Positions 62,383 to 64,000 of a stretch of 64,000 nucleotides of DNA are shown here, one piece after another. Source of the stretch: Deinococcus metalli (GTDB lineage Bacteria > Deinococcota > Deinococci > Deinococcales > Deinococcaceae); contig NZ_JACHFK010000001.1 of the NCBI RefSeq assembly GCF_014201805.1, forward strand, positions 372,001 to 436,000, read 5' to 3'. Under the pieces are notes generated by a model. It ran no database searches, had not been told where the DNA came from, and saw only the letters and a list, made by a program, of their open reading frames with translations. A program made the position numbers and the translations under genes. Position 1 is the stretch's first letter, and every line of letters starts with the position of its first letter.

Positions 62383-64000
62383 TCACCGGCCGATCCAGGT
62401 CGTGGCGGTCGGGCCGGAGGCCGTGGCGCCGGTGGTGACGTACAGCGCGTCGCCGATGATGTCGGCGACCGGCGACTGTCGCACGTCCGGGAGGGCAGTC
62501 AGGCTGGACCAGGCGTCGGTCACGGGATCATACGCGTAGACCGTGGCGCTCTCCTTGCCTTCCACGGCGCCCGCGCTGCTGGTGGTCACGCCGCCGACGA
62601 CCACGATCCGGCCGCGCCACGCCACGGTGGACGCGGCGATGTGGCCCAGTGGAATCGGCAGGGACCTCACTGCCGTCCACGTCCGCGTGGCCGGATCGTA
62701 GGCGTGCACGTCGGTTACATTGTCCGTCGCCTCGTTGCCGAGGTGCTGGCCGCCGACCGCGTACATCAGCCCTCCCAGGGCTATCCCGCCCAGATGATTG
62801 CGCGGATTGGGCAGCGGCGTGTCCGGCTGCCATGCCGCGGGTCGGTCGAGGTCCAGCGTCCAGTGGTCGGCGCTGTCACGCACGTACGAACCGTTCGAGT
62901 CGCGCAGCACGCCCCCGAAGAAATGCAGCGTCCGCTCCACCCGCACAAGGGCGCCCGCGCCCACGGCCACCGGCAGGGGCGGCAGGGCTGTCCAGGCGTC
63001 GGTGCGGGTGTCGTACCGCCACACATGGTTGGTGGTCGGGCCGGGATGGTTCCCGAGAAAGCCCCCCGCCACGTAGAGGTACGGCCCGTCGGTGGCGGTG
63101 CCGGCGTGCGTCACGGCGTCCGGTATGGCCTTCAGGGAACTCCAGACTGCGCCCGGGGGATCGTACACCCACGCGCCGGTCGTGGCAGCGGGCGTGCGGC
63201 CGTTCAGGTTCGTGTAGAACCCGCCGAGCACATACAGCCGGCCTCCAACCGCGCCGCCCTGGGCCTCGTACAGGGTGCTGGGAGCAGGTTTGAGGCCGCT
63301 CCACGTCAGGGGTGCGGGCAGACTGACCGGCGTGATCTCGAGGGCGCTCAGTTTGGCGTTCTCGACGCGCCGGATGAAGTTGAGGTCGACCGCGCCGTCC
63401 TTCACGGGACTGTCGAAGCGCCTCACCAGAGCACGGTTCGCGCCGCCCGCCTCGGCGTAGATGTCGAAGTTCCGCAGGACCGTCGTGCCCTCCAGCGTGA
63501 CGTCGAACAGCCGCTGCCCGGCAGCGGACTTGTTCAGCTCGGTGAAGTGGAGTGCCACGCGGTAGCTGCCGTTCGGCACCGGCACGCGAAAGGCGAAGGC
63601 GCTGCTTCCCTCCGGGACACCCTGGGTCGCGCCGCCCGTCCACTCGGACTGGTACAGCTCAGGCGTGGCGGGAGCAGCGGCCCCTGCGATGGCAGGCGGC
63701 GGGCTGGGCGTGTAGGCGAAGCCGCCCGTCACCGCGTTCTGGCAGGAACTCGCCGCAGTGCAGGCCGCCCACGTGACGCCGGCCACGGTCAACGCCGGAC
63801 CGCCGGCGTTCAGCCGCACTTCGGGTGCCGTCGCGGCCGCGCACGACCGCAGCATCGCCCTGGCCCAGTCGGCGTGGTCGTAATCCCTGCCGTCGCCCGC
63901 GTCGCTCACGTCCAGCCGCAGCACACGGCGGCCGGCGATCGGGACGGAGATAGGCCGGGCCGCGTCGGCGCCGGTCAGCCGGGGGCTCTCGTAGAGTTTC
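62383..64000 (-). CDS. NPCBM-like, malectin-like and Kelch-repeat protein, 5' end outside window
   Basis: The visible roughly 538 residues run off the right edge. The first part (RRVLRLDVSDAGDGRDYDHADWA) matches the end of an NPCBM-type carbohydrate-binding module. A malectin-like beta domain follows (SYRVALHFTELNKSAAGQRLFDV, then LRNFDIYAEAGG). About six Kelch blades come after that, each with paired glycines and a later Trp, for example RLYVLGGFYTNLNGR and RIVVVGGVTTSSAG. Such proteins are usually exported and bind sugars or surfaces. It belongs to the chromosome right of the element. The signal peptide, if any, is beyond the window. Confidence 0.85.
   Translation of the reverse strand, partial: KLYESPRLTGADAARPISVPIAGRRVLRLDVSDAGDGRDYDHADWARAMLRSCAAATAPEVRLNAGGPALTVAGVTWAACTAASSCQNAVTGGFAYTPSPPPAIAGAAAPATPELYQSEWTGGATQGVPEGSSAFAFRVPVPNGSYRVALHFTELNKSAAGQRLFDVTLEGTTVLRNFDIYAEAGGANRALVRRFDSPVKDGAVDLNFIRRVENAKLSALEITPVSLPAPLTWSGLKPAPSTLYEAQGGAVGGRLYVLGGFYTNLNGRTPAATTGAWVYDPPGAVWSSLKAIPDAVTHAGTATDGPYLYVAGGFLGNHPGPTTNHVWRYDTRTDAWTALPPLPVAVGAGALVRVERTLHFFGGVLRDSNGSYVRDSADHWTLDLDRPAAWQPDTPLPNPRNHLGGIALGGLMYAVGGQHLGNEATDNVTDVHAYDPATRTWTAVRSLPIPLGHIAASTVAWRGRIVVVGGVTTSSAGAVEGKESATVYAYDPVTDAWSSLTALPDVRQSPVADIIGDALYVTTGATASGPTATTWIGR

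Overview
The window looks like a piece of a Deinococcus chromosome. The signs are very high GC, crtB and crtI genes for carotenoid pigment, an outer-envelope TamB protein, mfd, and many start codons that sit 5-8 bases behind a TANNNT box. That last arrangement fits the leaderless transcripts known to be common in Deinococcus. The species cannot be fixed from the sequence alone.

Backbone, 1-41872. After a broken lysozyme-inhibitor-like gene and a tiny membrane protein come mfd (transcription-coupled repair), a small gene and a decayed transglutaminase-like gene. Next, on the minus strand, is a coupled envelope operon: a DUF1175 (YfaT-like) protein, a thioester-bearing alpha-2-macroglobulin and a gluzincin-like metallopeptidase. 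metY-metX (homocysteine synthesis) follow behind a SAM-I type riboswitch. Then come a Fur-family regulator, two membrane stress-type proteins, a methyltransferase, crtB-crtI, an alpha/beta hydrolase, OsmC, acylphosphatase and a 3276-residue TamB that may be preceded by a 14-codon leader peptide. The next block holds an ABC-F ATPase, TrhO (tRNA hydroxylation), membrane and hypothetical proteins, an acyl-CoA operon (thiolase, YciI-like, unknown, 3-hydroxyacyl-CoA dehydrogenase), an EamA transporter, ffh and tRNA-Lys(UUU).

Integrated element, about 41903-62341. A tyrosine integrase lies next to tRNA-Lys. A 45-bp exact copy of the tRNA 3' end recurs at 62297-62341, so this is a roughly 20.4 kb element integrated in tRNA-Lys. 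It carries an MmeI-like single-chain restriction-modification enzyme, an HNH protein and a phage-type repressor switch with two operators. A rightward train of small overlapping genes follows, then a P63C-domain gene whose promoter is wrapped in two palindromes. A leftward operon of small genes ends in a primase-helicase, and an excisionase-like gene lies beyond. I see no capsid, tail or large terminase gene. The element therefore resembles a phage satellite or an integrated plasmid rather than a full prophage. A repeated 10-bp word (CTTGCACCAC) occurs both near the left attachment site and in the 3' end of the primase gene.

Right flank, 62342-64000. The original tRNA terminator is followed by a large secreted-type protein with NPCBM-like, malectin-like and Kelch regions, cut by the window end.
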